A DNA stretch of 64,000 nucleotides, taken from positions 50,958,335 through 51,022,334 of the forward strand of contig CM046003.1 in NCBI GenBank assembly GCA_025175895.1, given 5' to 3'. This document shows, one piece after another, positions 1 to 12,359 of the stretch. The translations under genes were made by a program, and so were the position numbers. Origin of the DNA: Wurfbainia villosa. Taxonomy: Eukaryota > Streptophyta > Magnoliopsida > Zingiberales > Zingiberaceae. Position 1 is the first letter of the stretch, and every line of letters starts with the position of its first letter. The notes beneath the pieces are model-generated. The model was not told the origin of the DNA and searched no databases. It worked only from the letters and a program-made list of their open reading frames with translations.

Positions 1-328
1 AAACCGTTGTCTATGAGCAAAAAAAATTCGTGGTAAATCGGGGGTCGGTCAAAGACAACGGTGAAAGACCGTTGTAGATTTAAAGAAAAGACAACGGTGA
101 AAAACCGTTGTCTATGAGCAAAAAAATCCGTGGTAAATCGACCCGTTGTGAAAAGTGGTTCGGGTAAAGACAACGGTTAAAAACTGTTGTCTTATCCTTG
201 AAACGACAACGGTTTTTCACCGTTGTCTTTGCCCGAACCACTTTTCACAACGGGTCGATTTACCACGGATTTTTTTGCTCATAGACAACGGTTTTTCACC
301 GTTGTCTATTCGATTTTTTTTTGTAGTG
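1..328. mobile_element. CACTA DNA transposon, terminal part (truncated by the window start)
   Basis: The right edge reads inward on the - strand as CACTACAAAAAAA, the terminus typical of CACTA (En/Spm) elements, and is followed by cta, a possible 3-bp target duplication at 329-331. The segment is filled with direct and inverted copies of ACAACGGT, matching the short subterminal repeats that bind CACTA transposase. About 92-193 and 200-308 form a long inverted repeat, so the end can fold into a roughly 100-bp hairpin. No transposase is visible. The other terminus lies outside the window, so autonomy cannot be judged. Confidence 0.75.
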
Positions 329-508
329 CTACCTAGTCATACTAAATCTTGGGCGATTAGCTAAAGCTAACTCAAGGTGAAGTATGATGTTGATTTTGTC
401 CCACATGCATCTATGATTCAGTGAGAGTCTCATTTAATCAAAGGCTTAATTAAATGATTTAAAGATATGATACTCATTTTTTGTATATTATTTCTATTGT
501 AGATCACT

Positions 509-2560
509 ATGTCTTCAAATACGTCAAATACCCTATCTTTGCGATCGATCCTTGAGAAGGACAAGCTCAATGGAGAAAACTTTATTGACTGGTATAGGAA
601 TTTGAGAATAGTTCTCAAACATGAGCGGAAACTCTATGTCCTATAGCAACCCATTCCTGAACCACCCACCAACAATGTCACTCGTGATGATAAGGATGCT
701 TACAAGAAACATCAAGATGATGCATTAGATGCATCATGCCTTATGCTTGCAACCATGAACTCTGAGCTTCAGAAGCAACATGAGAACATGGATGCCTTTG
801 TTATGGTTGCACACCTGAAGCAACTATATCAAGGGCAAGCGAGGCACGAGAGATCCGAGGTATCTAAGGCATTGTTTCAATGCAAGATGCAAGAAGGAAC
901 ACCCGTAGGAACTCATGTACTCAAGATAATTGGGTACGTGGAGAACCTTGATAGATTGAGATTTCCTTTAGGCCAAGAGTTGGCCACTGACCTTATTCTG
1001 TAGTCCTTGCCTGGAGTCTTTAGTCAATTTGTCATGAATTATTATATGAGTGAAATTGACAAACCATTTCCTGAGCTCTTAAGCATGTTAAGAATTGCTG
1101 AAAGCAATCTTAAGAAGATACAATCTAGTACTGGTGATGTACTTATGGTTAAAAAGGGCAAAGGTAAGAAGAAGTCTAAAGGCAAGACCCAAGAAGAGGG
1201 AAAGAAAGCATTGAAGCCAAAAGGTGGGGTGGCCAAGGAAGGGAATTGCTTCCACTATAAGGAAGTTGGACATTGGAAGAGGAACTATAAAAAGTATCTT
1301 GAGGAAGTCAAGAAGAAGCAAAGTGAGACTTCTACTTCAGGTATACATATTATAGAAGTTAACCTATCTACTTCTTCTTCATGAGTATTGGATACCGGTT
1401 GTGCTTCTCACATTTGTACTAATGTGCAAGGCTTGAGAAGAAGTAGATCAATGACGCAAGGAGAAGTGGACCTGCGTGTGGGCAATGACGCAAGAGTTGC
1501 TGCTATAGCTGTAGGAACATATTCTTTATTGTTGCCGAGTGGTTTGATTTTAGAACTTGATGAGTGCTATTTTGTACCTGCAATAACTAAGAACAAAGGT
1601 TTTTCATTTACTATAAAGGACAAACATTGTTCTATTTATTTAAATGAAATGTTCTATTGCAGTGCACATTTAATGAATGAACTCTATGTTCTAGATCTAG
1701 AAAACTCAGTCTATAACATAAATACCAAACGATTCAAATCTAATGATTTGAATCAGACATATCTTTGACAGGTCACATAAATGAGAGTCGCATATCCCAG
1801 CTCCATAGAGATAGATTACTGGACTCATTTGATTTTGAATCATATGAGACATACGAATCTTGTCTTTTAGGCAAGATGACCAAGACTCCATTTAGTGGAC
1901 AAGGTGAACGAGCGACATATTTATTAGGCCTCATACATAGTGATGTTTGTGGTCCTTTCAAAGTCGCAGCCAGAGGTGGTTATCAGTACTTCATTACATT
2001 TACTGATGATTTCAGTAGATATGGATATGTGTATCTTATGAGGTACAAATCAGAATCCTTTGAAAAGTTCAAAGAATTCAAGAATGAAGTACAGAACCAA
2101 CTTAGAAAGAGTATTAAGATGCTTCAATCAGATCGAGGTGGAAATACCTTAGCCAAGAGTTTCATGACTATCTAGTTGAGTGTGAGATACGATCTCAACT
2201 CACTCCACCCGGAACACCACAGTTGAATGGTGTATCCGAGAGGAAAAATCGTACTCTATTAGATATGGTACAATCAATGATGAGTCATACAGATCTTCCT
2301 CCTTCCTTCTGGGGATATGCTCTAGAGACAGCTATTTTCACACTTAACTGTGTTCCATCTAAGGTAGTCATAAAGACACCATATGCAATATGGACTGAGA
2401 AGAGTCCTAAGATGTCTTTTATGAGGATTTAGGGATGTGAAGCTTATGTGAGACGTCAAGTTTCAGATAAATTAGGCCTCAAATCAGATAAATGTTATTT
2501 TGTTGGATATCCCAAGGAAAGTAAGGAATATTACTTTTACAACCTCATGTTAGACAAAGT
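509..2560 (+). pseudogene. Copia-A gag, protease and integrase region (Ty1/copia pseudogene, 5' half)
   Basis: This is the N-terminal half of a copia polyprotein, broken by in-frame stops (near 645, 1001 and 1382) and frameshifts (near 1770, 2175 and 2430). A likely start codon is at 509. Recognisable parts in order are a gag domain (509-1230), a degraded zinc knuckle near 1246 whose second Cys is replaced (CFHYKEVGHWKRN), an aspartic protease motif VLDTGCASHI near 1388, a pre-integrase region near 1800-1900 (CLLGKMTK), and an integrase core (LIHSDVCGP near 1930 to NGVSERKNRTLLDMV near 2225). It closely resembles the intact Copia-E protein at 23705-27094, so an Angela-like (Tork clade) lineage is likely. 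The frame is cut at 2565 by Gypsy-B and resumes at 12360. It is not functional. Confidence 0.9.
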
Positions 2561-2565
2561 GTTTG
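2561..2565. repeat. Target-site duplication of Gypsy-B, left copy (gtttg)
   Basis: The pentamer gtttg lies directly before the first base of the 5' LTR and recurs directly after the 3' LTR (12355-12359). This proves insertion into the Copia-A integrase/RT linker and fixes both element boundaries. Confidence 0.9.
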
Positions 2566-5034
2566 TGTTAAATACTGAAATTTAAAATACTAAATTAAAT
2601 GGCCAAATAATTAAGGAAATAATCCTGGAAATTTTTCGGGATTTTTAGGAAATTTTAGGAATTTTTTCGGAATTTTTCTGAATTTAAACGGGATATTTAC
2701 GGGGATAAGAAAAATAGGCTTTTAAAAGGCCTGTTTGGATTATCTGACCTAAGGTTTTAAATAGAAAACCTCCCCGATTTTTTTTAGTTTCCCCTCCGCG
2801 CGTCGGTTTCTTCTCCTCGCGACTGCGGCCACACCGACGCCCGACGCCCTCTGCCGTCTCCTTCTCCGCGCGCGCCCCTCTCCGCTGCTTCTCGCCGAGC
2901 CGCAAGCGCCGGCGGCCATGCCACTGTCTCTTCTCCGCTCGCGCCGGCCTCTGCGGCCACGGAATCGTCGCCGACCACAACCGCGACAACAGGATCGCGC
3001 CGGCCGCCGCGGTCACAGAACTGCCCGACGCCGCACGGTGTTTCTCTTCGCCGGCGACGCCTTTCTTCCTCGAGCCCGAGTCCTTCCTTGCAGCAAGCAA
3101 CGACGTTCAATCTTGACGGCGCCCCCAGGCGAGTCGACAGTGAACGCGCAAGCTGGGAGGTGGCGTCGGTGGCGGCAGGGTTTTGGTTCTGACCTAGGTT
3201 CACTATTTTTGCCGGAGCAGGCGATTAGGGCAAATTGGGTGAGATTGTTGCCGGTGGGGAGCCGCCTTCTAAAGGCGTTGATTGGGGTTTTGTCTAATCC
3301 CTACGGTATGTTTCTGTGATTTGACAGTGGATTGAGTTTGGGCAGTGATTTAGGGCAACAAGGAAATTTGCCGGCGAACTGTGCAGTCGAGAAGGTTTTT
3401 GCTAGCGCAGGTATATCTTGAGGATATTTTTGTAGGTGATGAATTAGGTTAATTGATTTGGAATTAATTGGGCTAAATTAATTGTGTGGATATTTATGGA
3501 CAAGGAAAATTGGAAATAGTTTGGGTTAATTGGGTTATGAAGGAAATCGATTAAGTATTCGATTTGTCGGTGGGTTGCATTTTTATGCTTAATAATAATT
3601 ATCTTTGTATCACGAGTTTTTGATCCTGGCGAGTTCGATCGTGACGATTTGGTTCTTTTACGGACATTTTATCAGGCGGGTATTTTGACTTAACTTTTAG
3701 ATTAAGTCAAATTGATATGCTAGTTAGGATAGCTTGCAATAATTTTTCATGTTTATATGCCTAGTATGTTTTCTGTGCCTACTAGATACATGCATTGGAT
3801 CAGTATGATTATATCTTCCCTGTTTTATTTGGACCATAGTTACTTGGATCATAGATATGCACTTATTGATTGTGCATATTATTCGGATAGGTATTTTTAG
3901 TTGGATTTACATGCTTTAGTATCATGCACCATTTTCGCATGATTGCATGCTAGCTGGACGGGGTTCCATTATTGTTGAGCCGCACTAGTTACATGGCTCG
4001 CACACACACGCCACTCATGGGTTAGTGGTACATCAGAGGGTGTGCGATTGCTCTGTCGAGCTCATTGGACCGCTCATGGGTAGCGCGAGGCGCGTGGTAG
4101 CGGCGGATCCCCTCCTCCGAGATGAGCTTAGCTCCCCACTATGTTTGGGGCGGGAGGATAGGTGTACTCAGACTCCATCACTCGGTCACTCGGGAAGCGA
4201 TGATGGCAGAGTGCCGATTGTCATAGCCCTACCCACTCGGCTTCACCATTGCGTGTGAGGCGGCTGACTGGCGTCAGGGGTGACCATGTCATTGGCACGG
4301 CATGCACTTTGCACATATTGCATTTGTATTGTGTTTGCTGTATTTTTATTGATGCCTTGGATGTGCATATGATTGTCATGCATACAGGATACATGTTTAT
4401 ATATGGTCAGGACTTTATTACTCCTAGTCAGGCACATGCTCCTATATCAGGGTAGGAGATTCAGGTAAGTACAGTCATTTTGTATTTCTTGCTTGCATAC
4501 CCTATTTATGTGAGACTGTACTGGCATGATATTTTTATTGTTAGCTATACCTTACTTTGCATATCTACTATACATGAGTTCTTTGAACTCACCCGCTGAT
4601 TCATTTTATTTCGTGATGAAGCTGTCAGGAGAGTCCAGTTGCCAATCCCCCTCGTCGAAGTGGATAGGTTTTTATTGGTCTTATGGTTTTGGATCTTGTA
4701 TAGAAGAGATGTTTAGGTCCTGATGTTTTGGTTATGTACTCGTGGATTTGTGGTGTCCTTGTAGACCTTTATTCGGATTTTATTCCGGTTGGTTTTGGTT
4801 GGGTTATTCCTGCTCAGATGGCAGAAGGGGTAAGTCTAGTTAGTGTAGACTTATATTTACCTTGATTTGTTGGCCTGAGGCCTATTTGATTACCTGCATG
4901 TGATGTTTGGATTCCGGTCGTGTTGACCGATGTATAGTGGCCGTGTAGGCTTTGTATAAAAATTGATATTGTCAACCGTACAGGGGAGATGCTGCCGGAT
5001 TTTTGTCTGGCGGGGACTCCCTCGGGGCGTGACA
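2566..5034 (+). mobile_element. Gypsy-B 5' LTR
   Basis: This is a 2.47-kb LTR with canonical TG...CA ends (TGTTAAATACTG ... GGGGCGTGACA), repeated almost identically at 9870-12354. A TATA-like stretch (ttttaaatagaaaacc, about 2753) precedes a strikingly GC-rich, CpG-rich block (about 2790-3250), probably the R/U5 leader. Further downstream it is AT-rich with no coding function visible. Most differences from the 3' copy are small indels inside the GC-rich block and around 3960-4200. Open frames in the GC block are arginine-rich low-complexity by-products, not genes. Confidence 0.92.
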
Positions 5035-5041
5035 ATTTATT

Positions 5042-5053
5042 TGGTATCAGAGC
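5042..5053 (+). other. Gypsy-B primer-binding site
   Basis: TGGTATCAGAGC begins seven bases after the 5' LTR end. It is the standard plant initiator Met-tRNA complement used to prime minus-strand DNA synthesis. Confidence 0.88.
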
Positions 5054-8000
5054 GTAGGTTTCCGAGTTCCTTAGGGTCTTTGGGTTTATGGAGTTCGCCA
5101 AGTTTGGCAGGTTAACTGGGTATTTTCGGAGTTGTACGGATTTCCGACGATTTTTATGTTTCGGAAATTCGAGGTATTATTGACGAGGTCAATATGGGGG
5201 ATTTGGCGGCAACAGGACATCTCCAGACGGCTAACAGGTAAATAAATTCTAGAAAATTTTCTAGATTTATTATCTATTTATATTTGGTTATGCGGTGATA
5301 TCATGTTTTATCTAGTATTGTTTTAACCTGATATCTGTTGGACAATTGGATTTTTTTTTAGGTTGCTGGTTTATAGATAGCATTTGGTTATTAATTGCTA
5401 TTACTGTTATACGTAGCTAGTTATCATTGTGATATAAATGATAAGATATTATTGGTAGTTGTTTACCTCTTAGGATTTGACTAGTATTATGATTGGACTA
5501 GTTGAATAATATGACTAAGATGGATAAATTCGTAGAAGGTATGAGGACATGATTACATAGCTTATGTAGTTTAGAGTATATATAAGCATCTGATGCTTTA
5601 TTTATATATTGCCTCGACTTTGTTCGCATTGACTTTGATCCGCATGACCCTTTAGATATACCCTAATTAATTTTGCTATTGATTGCCATTGGTATGACTA
5701 TCTTTATGCCGTTTATTAGACAAAGATGTTATATGTTTATGGTTATGAGTTTTTGCGGTGGATATCATGATTAAGACTAGTAGAAATAGAATAACTTAGA
5801 TGAAGTTATTCTGTAGGAGCGGATCTCAGAAATGAAACAACATTAGTGGAACCCTAGGCGAAATGATCCGGATGTGCATATTGGTATATGTGATTACCCA
5901 TTTACTGTTTCAGTGATATGGTGATCGGAGGTCGAATGATTAGGATGCGATTAATCCTTACTATATCTCCCATTCTTGGTTGAGAGAGAGAGTCTGCAGT
6001 AGAGTCTCTCTATAGGTAGGTGCTTTGTATACATGTGGTCTCTCATGCATGGTTGAGATGATCTACTGCAAGATATATTCTTGCGTTATTCGTTCGGAGT
6101 TGGTAATAATCGGATTTGGATGACGTCTGTAGCTAGATAGCTACTTTACAGGTTAAGTAACCACGAGATCTGTTCTTGGTAGCATGTTGTAGTATGCATG
6201 ATTGAGCTGGTAGGACGATATAATTTGGGATTAACCCTCTTGAAGGGCTTGATAGTAGACTTGTGGTCCTTATTGGCCTTGATAGGCGTTTCTTGTTAGT
6301 TGGGACGAAACCCTATGATTAATTGTCTCGACGCGATTATTAGTGGACTTATGATTTTGATCGACCTTGATACCGATCATGTTGGAAGGGTTGGAAGGCT
6401 AGATTTAATCATCTAGACTTATTTATTTATAAGTTGATGATCTTTACCGACTTTGGTAAACGTTTGGTATTAGAGGTGTTGAAACCCTCGCTTGATCGCC
6501 TCAATGGGTTTAATTGTAGATCGATGATCTTTGTCGACGTTGAAAGTCGATTTATGCAAAATGTATTGGATAACCCTAGGCTTAACAACCTAGGACAATC
6601 GACTGCTCACGCGACCTATTGGTGGTAGTACGCCAGAGCGTGCAGTCAATAATTAGATATTTATATACAGTCTGTCTATCCACGAGTCTCATTTGTGGTA
6701 GTATATAGTTGCGCGTAGACCGTGCTATTGATTGTCGGCCATGGGTTACGTTCGTAGTAGCTCATAGATAGTTTCCTTTTTGTGTGAGAGCCACGAGACT
6801 TTATCGTGGTATCTGGATGTGCACTGCTTGTTGCAGTGGTTGTATATGTTGCAGGTATATTTATTATACTGCTGATTAGGTTAGTTGTAGACTGATATTG
6901 GTACTCTGAGGGTTGGGTTACTTTAGTTTGTTCCTTGTGACTTCCATTGTGTGCATTATGATTATGCACTATTATCTATCCATCTACTGAGTGGTTGTAC
7001 CCACCCCCTCCTCACTTATCCTCTAGGTTAACTGATGGAGGACGTGTCCTGATGACCTACCTTGGTGTCGCTCAGAGAGTTCCTTGCCGTGCTTGTCTCC
7101 CTGCATCGTCGAGATGCTGCTTTGTTTACTTTATCGGTGTTGCATTTTGATTATGCACTTTGGATTTTGTCGCAATTGGATTTGGGGGTCATAAAACTAT
7201 TTTACTTTGATTGATATATGTTTAGTCGTGCATGCATGCAGTTATTGAAATACTAGTATTTCTATAATTATTTCGAGGCTTTTACCAGATCTGGTCCAGG
7301 TATTTCTGGATATTGTCACTAAGGGGCTCCTCTGTCATTTGGATGACGGATATGCCCCCAGGACGTAACAATTTTATTGGTTTGCGGTTTTGGTTTGTGG
7401 GTTTTGGTGTATCGAGGATTTTCTTTTCCTTGGATTTTTGGGAGTTCTCGTGTTTTGGGATCGGCAAGTTGAAGGATATCTCTGAGCTATAGGAAAAGTA
7501 TAGTCTTTAGTGGTTACTGTACTTCAGTGGTTAGGAAAAATATTGACTTAGGGAAATTTCCCCTACTCATGGTCGTGGACGAGTTCGACGACGTATTGAT
7601 CTTGAGAAATCTAATGATGATTTCAGAGGTACGGATTCTTTAGAGGTGTCGACTGATGTCGAATTTGAAAGCTAGGGATTTGGCCTGCTAGTCACCAATT
7701 GGAGGATAAGGAGTAAACCCTCGGAGAGTATCAGTCCCTACTATTAGTGATTTGGTTATGGATAAGGCGTGTATGCGTACACTGGTTAAGACGATGAAAG
7801 CTCGTTTTACCTTATTATAGGAGGTATTGGAGCGGACATTTATACATCCCGAATTTCTTCGAGAAAGATTCGAACTCTTTGTTAAAGAGAGCGGACCTTT
7901 GAGTTATGCATCGATTATCGATGATAGAATCAGTAGCTGTAGAAGGAAATGAATATCTTTCATTGTGGAAATATATGATCTATTTAGATCAGCTATAGGA

Positions 8001-8837
8001 TACCTATATATACTCTAGGATTGATTGGTGATTGGTGTGATGATATTGTAGTGACATGGTGTCCTACAATTATCATTGTCGTTGTGATGATTTGTATATC
8101 ATCAGCTTAAAGAGAATACATGTGTGTAGCGATGACAATTTCATACTTGATATGAATTGTTTGAGCTTTTGATTATCTTATTAGACTTATTGTGACTTAG
8201 TCGTCGAGGATTTGGGAAATCGTGTATTCGGACACGATTGGATCATTGTGATGGTGGTAGTTGGAGTTGAGCACTTTCGGCCACCGTAGATGATGATTTT
8301 TTTGTATTGATTTGATTATTACCATAGATATGGATAGGATGTTCTAGTGGTACGATACGGTGATGGAATTTATTTGGTCTAAAGCTTGTGAAATTAGTTT
8401 CACACTTGACATGATTGACTTTACACCGTGTTGTTTGATCATTCTCGGGTGGAAGGAAGGGTATTGTATCACGGATGCAATGTTTCGTAGAAAATGGAGC
8501 GTTTCTGATTTAGTTGATCGAGACGTATCCCGTGTTTACGTCAAATGAGGAACTACGAGATGGGTTGTCATATATTTATGACGTGGACTTCGCAGTTATT
8601 ATATGGTTTAGAAAAGGTGAGGAGCAGAAATGCTCATGGAGTTTTGGCTAGCTACTGGATAGCTACTATAGAGTAGCTGGAACACGAACGGTTGTAACAA
8701 GGAAGTTTGGTCGCGATAGCCTCCCATGCACTTACAGAGTGTGTGGTGGAGTGGATTTTGGACGGTAGATGGACTACCATCTCTGACTCCGAGGAGGATA
8801 ATGGTTTCCGGAGTTGCATTAGTTTAAGGAACATATG
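5054..8837 (+). mobile_element. Gypsy-B internal region, heavily decayed
   Basis: About 3.8 kb between the primer-binding site and the integrase remnant shows no sustained gag, protease or reverse transcriptase frame. A short gag-like start may lie near 7560-7640 (an Arg/Gly-rich GRGRVRRR stretch). At 7340-7390 the sequence (ccaggacgtaaca followed by attttattggttt) looks like the end of a second, related LTR plus a decayed primer site, so this interval may be composite. It is AT-rich with many stops in all frames. Confidence 0.6.
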
Positions 8838-9830
8838 CTTCAGGAAATTCTGATTCCGGAATGGAAGTGGAAGCATATTATTATGGATTTTGTGGCGAGT
8901 TTGCCTAGGACACGTCAAGGCCATGACGCGATTTGGATAGTCGTTGACCGACTAACCAATCCGCGCACTTCTTAGCGATTCGGAAGACCGACTCTTTGGA
9001 TCGTTTGACAGAGTTATATATTGTCGGGATATCATCAGATTGCATGATGTTCCTTTGAACATTATATCAGATAGAGATCCCTGGTTTCATATCTCGGTTC
9101 TGGCAGAGTCTGCAGACCTTAGGCACACAGTTTTGTTTTGGTATTGCATTCCATCCGTAGATAGATGGACAGTCTGAGCGGACCATTTAGACACTAGAGG
9201 ACTTGCTGAAGTCCTGTGTTATGGATTTCAGGGCAACTGGGAGGACCAGTTGCTAGGACCCATAGAGCTCAGCATGAGGCAGAGTTGGTCCGTACCATCA
9301 GACGTAGGATGACAGAGGCGCAGGATCGCCAGAAGAGTTATGCAGATCGTAGACGGAGACCTTTGGAGTTCTCTGTTGGTGATCATGTATTCTTGAGTCT
9401 CACCCACGAAAGGGGTGAAGAGGTTTGACTCGTGGTAAGCTAGCTCCTAGATATATCGGTCCGTTTGAGATTTTGGAGAGGATCGGGCGATTGCTTATCG
9501 TCTAGGGCTACCACCGCTTTTGGCCGTATCCGAGGATGTGTTTCATGTGTTCATCGAAGTATGTATCGATTCTACACATATTCTATCGATATGTCAGTTA
9601 CATTCAACTGATGCTACTTACGTAGAGGTTTAGAGGATTTTGGATTTCAAGGAACGCGATTCTACGAATCAAGATAGTCGGCTTGTCAAGGTCGGGTGGA
9701 GTCACCTCACGGATGAGGAGGCTATGTGGGAGCTTGAGGAAAGATTCAAGCTCAAGATTACCCTACATTTACTTAAGGTATGTGAGATATGTCTTGATTT
9801 GTGGTATTTCTTACTCGTTATACATTCGAG
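8838..9830 (+). pseudogene. Gypsy-B integrase and chromodomain remnant (Tekay/Del-like chromovirus)
   Basis: Broken frames spell Ty3/gypsy integrase. PEWKWKHIIMDFVASLPRT and HDAIWIVVDRLT (about 8850-8960) are the start of the catalytic core, and ISDRDPWF (near 9070) is the second Asp block. A QDRQKSYADRRRRPLEF block (9320-9375) and RGKLAPRYIGPFEILERIG (about 9430-9490, after a frameshift) are the C-terminal domain. VKVGWSHLTDEEAMWELEE (about 9685-9745) matches the chromodomain of Tekay/Del chromoviruses. Frameshifts and stops are frequent, so it is inactive. Integrase placed last before the 3' LTR agrees with gypsy gene order. Confidence 0.85.
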
Positions 9831-9858
9831 TAGGAAATTTGGGGACCAAATTTTATTA

Positions 9859-9869
9859 GTGGGGGAGAA
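9859..9869 (+). other. Gypsy-B polypurine tract
   Basis: GTGGGGGAGAA lies directly upstream of the 3' LTR. It is the plus-strand priming site of reverse transcription, and its position confirms the LTR start at 9870. Confidence 0.85.
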
Positions 9870-12354
9870 TGTTAAATACTGAAATTTAAAATACTAAATT
9901 AAATGGCCAAATAATTAAGGAAATAATCCTGGAAATTTTTCGGGATTTTTAGGAAATTTTAGGAATTTTTTCGGAATTTTTCTGAATTTAAACGGGATAT
10001 TTACGGGGATCAGAAAAATAGGCTTTTAAAAGGCCTGTTTGGATTATCTGACCTAAGGTTTTAAATAGAAAACCTCCCCGATTTTTTTTAGTTTCCCCTC
10101 CGCGTCGGTTTCTTCTCCTCGATGCGGCCACACCGACGCCTGCGCCTCTGCGTCTCCTTCTCGCGCGCCTCTCAGCTTCTCGCCGAGCCGCAAGCGCCGG
10201 CGGCCAGGCCACTGTCTCTTCTCCGCTCGCGCCGGCGTCTGCGGCCACGGAATCGTCGCCGACCACAACTGCGACAACAGGATCGCACGGCCGCGCGATC
10301 CAGAATCGCCTGACGCGCAGCGGTGTTTCTCGGCGACGCCTTTCTTCCTCGAGCCCGAGTCCGTCCTTGCAGCAAGCAACGACGTTCAATCTTGACGGCG
10401 CCCCCAGGCGAGTCGACAGTGAACGCGCAAGCTGGGAGGTGGCGTCGGTGGCGGCAGGGTTTTGGTTCTGACCTAGGTTCACTATTTTTGCCGGAGCAGG
10501 CGATTAGGGCAAATTGGGTGAGATTGTTGCCGGTGGGGAGCCGCTTCTAGGAAACCTTCGGAAGCAAGGTAAGGCGTTGTTAGGGTTTTGTCTAATCCCT
10601 ACGGTATGTTTACGTGATTTGACGGATTGAGTTGGGCATAGATTTAGGGCAACAAGGAAATTTGCCGGCGAACTGTGCAGTCGAGAAGGTTTTTGCTAGC
10701 GCAGGTATATCTTGAGGATATTTTTGTAGGTGATGAATTAGGTTAATTGATTTGGAATTAATTGGGCTAAATTAATTGTGTGGATATTTATGGACAAGGA
10801 AAATTGGAAATAGTTTGGGTTAATTGGGTTATGAAGGAAATCGATTAAGTATTCGATTTGTCGGTGGGTTGCATTTTTATGCTTAATAATAATTATGCTG
10901 TATGCAGGTTTCGGTCACGAGGCAGGTTCACGGTCGTGACGATTTGGTTCTTTTACGGACATTTTATCAGGCGGGTATTTTGACTTAACTTTTAGATTAA
11001 GTCAAATTGATATGCTAGTTAGGATAGCTTGCAATAATTTTTCATGTTTATATGCCTAGTATGTTTTCTGTGCCTACTAGATACATGCATTGGATCAGTA
11101 TGATTATATCTTCCCTGTTTTATTTGGACCATAGTTACTTGGATCATAGATATGCACTTATTGATTGTGCATATTATTCGGATAGGTATTTTTAGTTGAT
11201 TTACATGCTTTAGTATCATGCACCATTTTCGATGATTGCGGACGGGGTTCCATTATTGTTGAGCCCGCAGCTAGTTACATGGCCTGCACACACTGCCACT
11301 CATGGGTTAGTGGTACATCAGGAGGGTGTGTGCAGTTGCTCTGTCAGGCTCCGCTGGACCGCTCATGGGTAGCGACGAGGCAGCGTGGTAGCGGGCAGGG
11401 ATCCCTCCTCTGGTCTATGACACCGGGAGATGAGAGCTTAGCTCCCCCACTATGTTTGGGGCAGGAGGATAGGTGTACTCCGACAGCATCCTGTCCACTC
11501 GGTCACTCAGGAGCAGTGATGGCAGAGTGCACAGTTGTCATAGCCCTACCCACTCGGCTTCACCATTGCGTGTGAGGCGGCTGACTGGCGTCAGGGGTGA
11601 CCATGTCATTGGCACTGCATGCACTTTTCACATATTGATTTTGTTTTGTGTTTTCTGCATTTTTATTGATGCCTTGGATGTTGCATATGATTGACATGCA
11701 TACAGGATACATGTTTATATATGGTCAGGACCTTATTACTCCTAGTCAGGCACATGCTCCTATATCGAGTAGGAGATCTGTAAGTCTGATCATTTTGTAT
11801 TTCTTGCTTGCATACCCTATTTATGTGAGACTGTACTGACATGATATTTTTATTGTTAGCTATACCTTACTTTGCATATCTACTATACCCGCAGAGTTCT
11901 TTGAACTCACCCCGTTGATTCATTTTTATTTCAGGATGAAGCTGTCAGGAGAGTCCAGTTGCCAATCCCCCTCGTCGAAGTGGATAGGTTTTTATTGGTC
12001 TTATGGTTTTGGATCTTGTATAGAAGAGATGTTTAGGTCCTGATGTTTTGGTTATGTACTCGTGGATTTGTGGTGTCCTTGTAGACCTTTATTCGGATTT
12101 TATTCCGGTTGGTTTTGGTTGGGTTATTCCTGCTCAGATGGCAGAAGGGGTAAGTCTAGTTAGTGTAGACTTATATTTACCTTGATTTGTTGGCCTGAGG
12201 CCTATTTGATTACCTGCATGTGATGTTTGGATTCCGGTCGTGTTGACCGATGTATAGTGGCCGTGTAGGCTTTGTATAAAAATTGATATTGTCAACCGTA
12301 CAGGGGAGATGCTGCCGGATTTTTGTCTGGCGGGGACTCCCTCGGGGCGTGACA
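9870..12354 (+). mobile_element. Gypsy-B 3' LTR
   Basis: This is a 2.49-kb copy of the 5' LTR with the same TGTTAAATACTG start and GGGGCGTGACA end. Outside the GC-rich block and the central 11240-11560 stretch the two copies are nearly identical over long runs; for example, the last 400 bases match almost exactly. Insertion is therefore more recent than the decay of the Copia-A host. This is surprising given how eroded the internal region is, and it may mean the element was already defective and was mobilised in trans, or that the LTRs were gene-converted. Confidence 0.92.
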
Positions 12355-12359
12355 GTTTG
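12355..12359. repeat. Target-site duplication of Gypsy-B, right copy (gtttg)
   Basis: Identical to 2561-2565. The Copia-A coding sequence resumes immediately after it. Confidence 0.9.

Noticed and set aside
1..328. Palindromes resembling terminators
   Set aside because: They are explained by CACTA subterminal repeats; bacterial-type terminators do not apply in a plant nuclear sequence.
2684..3319. Several long Arg/Ala/Gly-rich frames on both strands, repeated at 9988-10550
   Set aside because: They lie in the GC-rich part of the Gypsy-B LTRs, overlap on both strands and differ by frameshifts between the two LTR copies. They are not genes.
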